Shown here: positions 31,808 to 33,821 of the stretch, piece after piece
Numbering within the stretch: the first letter of the stretch is position 1
Layout: each line of letters starts with the position of its first letter
Program-made: the position numbers and the translations under genes
Source: Phallusia fumigata
Lineage: Eukaryota > Chordata > Ascidiacea > Phlebobranchia > Ascidiidae
Direction of reading: 5' to 3'
Assembly: GCA_008931825.1 (NCBI GenBank)
Contig: QXVZ01005000.1
Coordinates: forward strand, 1-33,821
Length of the DNA: 33,821 nucleotides
Notes under the pieces: generated by a model
What the model saw: the letters and a program-made list of their open reading frames with translations, nothing else
The model's database searches: none
What the model was told of the DNA's origin: nothing

Positions 31808-32240
31808 ATATGAACTTAAAGCACACTAAGCCTGTCAGAAATTAAAAAGTACAGGTAAAGTTTCAGCACAGGCAAATACTCAGCAAAACAACTGCCAAAT
31901 TGCACCTATCGCATAGCAACCTTTTTAACCTATTAAACAAGGTGTTTTTTTGGGACAGCACAGTGACAACAGATTTTTTGGCATGGTGCTTTTGCTACTT
32001 GCTTTTGCGTTGGCCCGATACCANATATGAACTTAAAGCACACTAAGCCTGTCAGAAATTAAAAAGTACAGGTAAAGTTTCAGCACAGGCAAATACTCAG
32101 CAAAACAACTGCCAAATTGCACCTATCGCATAGCAACCTTTTTAACCTATTAAACAAGGTGTTTTTTTGGGACAGCACAGTGACAACAGATTTTTTGGCA
32201 TGGTGCTTTTGCTACTTGCTTTTGCGTTGGCCCGATACCA
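31808..32240 (+). repeat. Exact 216-bp duplication around n at 32024 (contig overlap)
   Basis: 31808..32023 and 32025..32240 appear identical (starting ATATGAACTTAAAGCACACT, ending GGCCCGATACCA) and are separated by one n. The break falls inside the start of a transposable element (32220..32559), a typical place for contigs to end. Confidence 0.9.
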
Positions 32241-32559
32241 ATATTTTGATCCAATACCAGTACCCGATATTTTACACCATAAGTACCGCGATCCGATACG
32301 CGATACTTTGGTATTATTTCATTAAATCCAAAACGAACCAGATTTTTCTAGTTATAGTGTGACAAACATTCAAGGAGTTTAACTATCACAACCGATGATT
32401 GTTGTAATGTGTTGCATCTCCTAAGAGGCGAATTTGAACTAGTTTTAATCTTCAAAAAGATCGGTATTTGGTCCGATACCGTCAAATTATCGGTCGAGTA
32501 CCAATACCGTCCACGGCATCGGGTATCGGCGCCGACACAGTACTATTGGGCGATCCCTA
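32220..32559. mobile_element. Probable hAT-like MITE, 340 bp, rich in GATACC motifs
   Basis: The right end, read inward on the minus strand, is TAGGGATCGCCCAATAGTAC, typical of hAT-type MITEs whose interiors repeat CCGATACC/GGTATCGG. Such motifs are dense here (about 32231-32310 and 32460-32540). Flanks CTACTTGC (32212..32219) and CTACTTGT (32560..32567) make an 8-bp target-site duplication with one mismatch. The left terminal repeat is degenerate (TTTTGCGTTGGCCCGATACC), so the exact left end rests on the duplication. No transposase. Confidence 0.65.
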
Positions 32560-32567
32560 CTACTTGT

Positions 32568-33164
32568 TGGAAAACAGTAACCATAAAAAAGAACAAAATC
32601 ACTTGTTTTGGCCATATCATTGTTCTTGGCAATAATTTTTTTATATGTAGCAAGGACATCATACACAAACTTTTGTCCAAAACAGACCAATACACAAGTC
32701 TTATTTATTTGTTTGTATCTTGATAAAACATTGGTGAAACAAACAATGGTTTTAGTGCAAGTGTGTCACTACGATTCCTTTCACCAAGCGAAATAAACCC
32801 AACGAAATAAACTGACTGGGTAGTACAATGCCATAGTTGACAAGAGCGTTAATGACAAGAGTTCGTCATTAGGCTAAGTTTTATTGCTCAACAAACATTT
32901 ATCTACACAGACAAAACTTCGGTTTTGTTGATTGTTACCTTGATTTGCCAGAAAGTTAAACATTAATCTGTACTTGCATTCACATAACAGTACTAAAAGA
33001 GCAATGGTCATATCAAATGTAACTATCACAGCAGAATATATGCAAAAAATGTTTTCTTCTATCTTGCCTCTTTGTGTAAAAATAAGTACTAAATAACCTT
33101 TTATTTTATGTTTGCAGAGCAATATTTGCAGTCCATTGAGAAACAATAGTCCTAACTTTTTTTC
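32568..33164. other. Upstream region of the atlastin/GBP-like gene
   Basis: About 600 bp between the MITE and the GTPase exon, part of the 1.36-kb divergent space from cathepsin O. A good acceptor (TTTATGTTTGCAG) at about 33118 precedes the ATG by 47 nt, so the coding exon may begin with a short UTR after an intron or a trans-splice site. Nothing else recognised. Confidence 0.4.
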
Positions 33165-33350
33165 ATGGCAACCAAAAAGATATTAGATTACAGAGATGGA
33201 AAACTTATCTTTAATGCTGATCAACTTCCTAAACCAGTGAAGGGAGACCTATGTTTTGGGCAACAATCATTGGGTATTATTTCAATTATTGGGGAACATG
33301 GCTTTGGAAAATCATTTCTACAAAATGTGCTGCTCAACTACTTGCAAATT
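33165..33350 (+). CDS. Atlastin/GBP-like dynamin-superfamily GTPase, first coding exon only
   Basis: The exon runs from ATG at 33165 to a donor GTACGT at 33351 and gives 62 residues in phase 0. The segment GIISIIGEHGFGKSFLQNVL followed by LNYLQ matches the first strand, P-loop and helix of atlastins and guanylate-binding proteins (compare [21 protein letters not shown]). The preceding KKILDYRDGKLIFNADQL resembles the N-terminal strand pair of that group. Lys49 and Ser50 are the Walker A residues. The arginine that acts as an arginine finger in atlastins and GBPs ([16 protein letters not shown]) is Gly46 here. The remaining exons lie beyond the window. Family assignment from one short exon is tentative; another P-loop family is possible. 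Confidence 0.5.
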
Positions 33351-33821
33351 GTACGTATACTTCTAACTGGAAGTATAGTTTAAACAGGTTGTTATCATTT
33401 TAGTAAAAAGTTGTTTTGGGCAACTTGTCTCACAAAACTGCAGTTTTACCTAGGTAGCTATTTTATGTTCTTTGTTGGCATTCACATACAAAACTACTTT
33501 TTTACAAATAGATCAATGTGCCCTACACATTTAAACGGCAGTGAGCATAGATGCAAACCTAGTTGAACATATCATTGTTTTAACCATGACTGGTCTTAAG
33601 GCTTAGAAAAAAAATGGAATTCCTCCAATAGTAAACAACCAAGATATAGAAATAAAGCAACCAGCTAGCTCATAAAACAACAAAAATATTGTTGACCACA
33701 CTGTTATTCAACCAAAATTTGATCAGTTAAACAAATAAATGCAGTCATCAATCCCTAACGTTTGGTCTGTTGTCTTTCATGCAGTACTGGTAATGCATTT
33801 TACACTTTCAAATAATTAAAA
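33351..33821 (+). other. Intron of the atlastin/GBP-like gene up to the window end
   Basis: AT-rich. An acceptor-like CTTTCATGCAG near 33784 is followed by TAC TGG TAA in the frame required by phase 0, so it is not an obvious coding continuation. No second exon recognised. Confidence 0.45.

Noticed and set aside
1..33821. Search for tRNA or other RNA genes, CRISPR-like arrays, prophage or bacterial operon structure
   Set aside because: Only the tRNA-like heads of the SINEs were found. The gene structures are eukaryotic throughout.

Overview
The window looks like nuclear DNA of an invertebrate animal with a compact, AT-rich, heterozygous genome. The genes have GT-AG introns of about 0.1-1.2 kb (one probably 3 kb), AATAAA-type poly(A) signals and animal orthologues such as cathepsin O, LIAT1, SLC24, FTSJ3 and SOD1. 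A tunicate (ascidian) would fit the gene compactness and haplotype divergence, but nothing in the sequence proves it. There is no sign of prokaryotic or organellar DNA.

Layout. 1-6.2 kb: five internal exons of an SLC24 (NCKX) K+-dependent Na+/Ca2+ exchanger on the minus strand. Its 3' exons lie off the left edge and I could not find its 5' exons. The introns hold a tRNA-derived SINE and a foldback element. 6.2-14.9 kb: no gene recognised; it contains haplotype duplications and a 311-bp hAT-like MITE. 15.0-16.6 kb (+): a complete three-exon L-serine/threonine dehydratase with a MITE in intron 2. 18.1-19.2 kb (+): a two-exon LIAT1-like gene. 20.9-25.8 kb (-): three consecutive intronless reading frames, SOD1, a YtcJ-type amidohydrolase and FTSJ3/Spb1. 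27.5-31.8 kb (-): an 11-exon cathepsin O gene, resolved in every exon including a 14-nt microexon that carries the catalytic cysteine. 32.2-32.6 kb: a second hAT-like MITE. 33.2 kb (+): the first coding exon of an atlastin/GBP-like GTPase whose gene runs off the right edge.

Assembly state. The window has seven single n characters (7312, 8364, 11144, 12284, 21698, 30289, 32024). Six are followed by a repeat of the sequence just before them, exact or allelic. This is the pattern left when a scaffolder joins overlapping contigs without merging them. The tandem duplications of 37 bp to about 1.8 kb are therefore best read as artefacts of overlap or unmerged haplotypes. One of them duplicates cathepsin O exons 3-5.

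The genes are functionally unrelated housekeeping or metabolic loci, and I see no operon-like or system-level organisation. The points most worth a second look are the active-site microexon, the Arg-to-Gly change at the arginine-finger position of the GTPase P-loop, the intronless gene trio with its animal YtcJ-like enzyme, and the transposable elements with recognisable ends.
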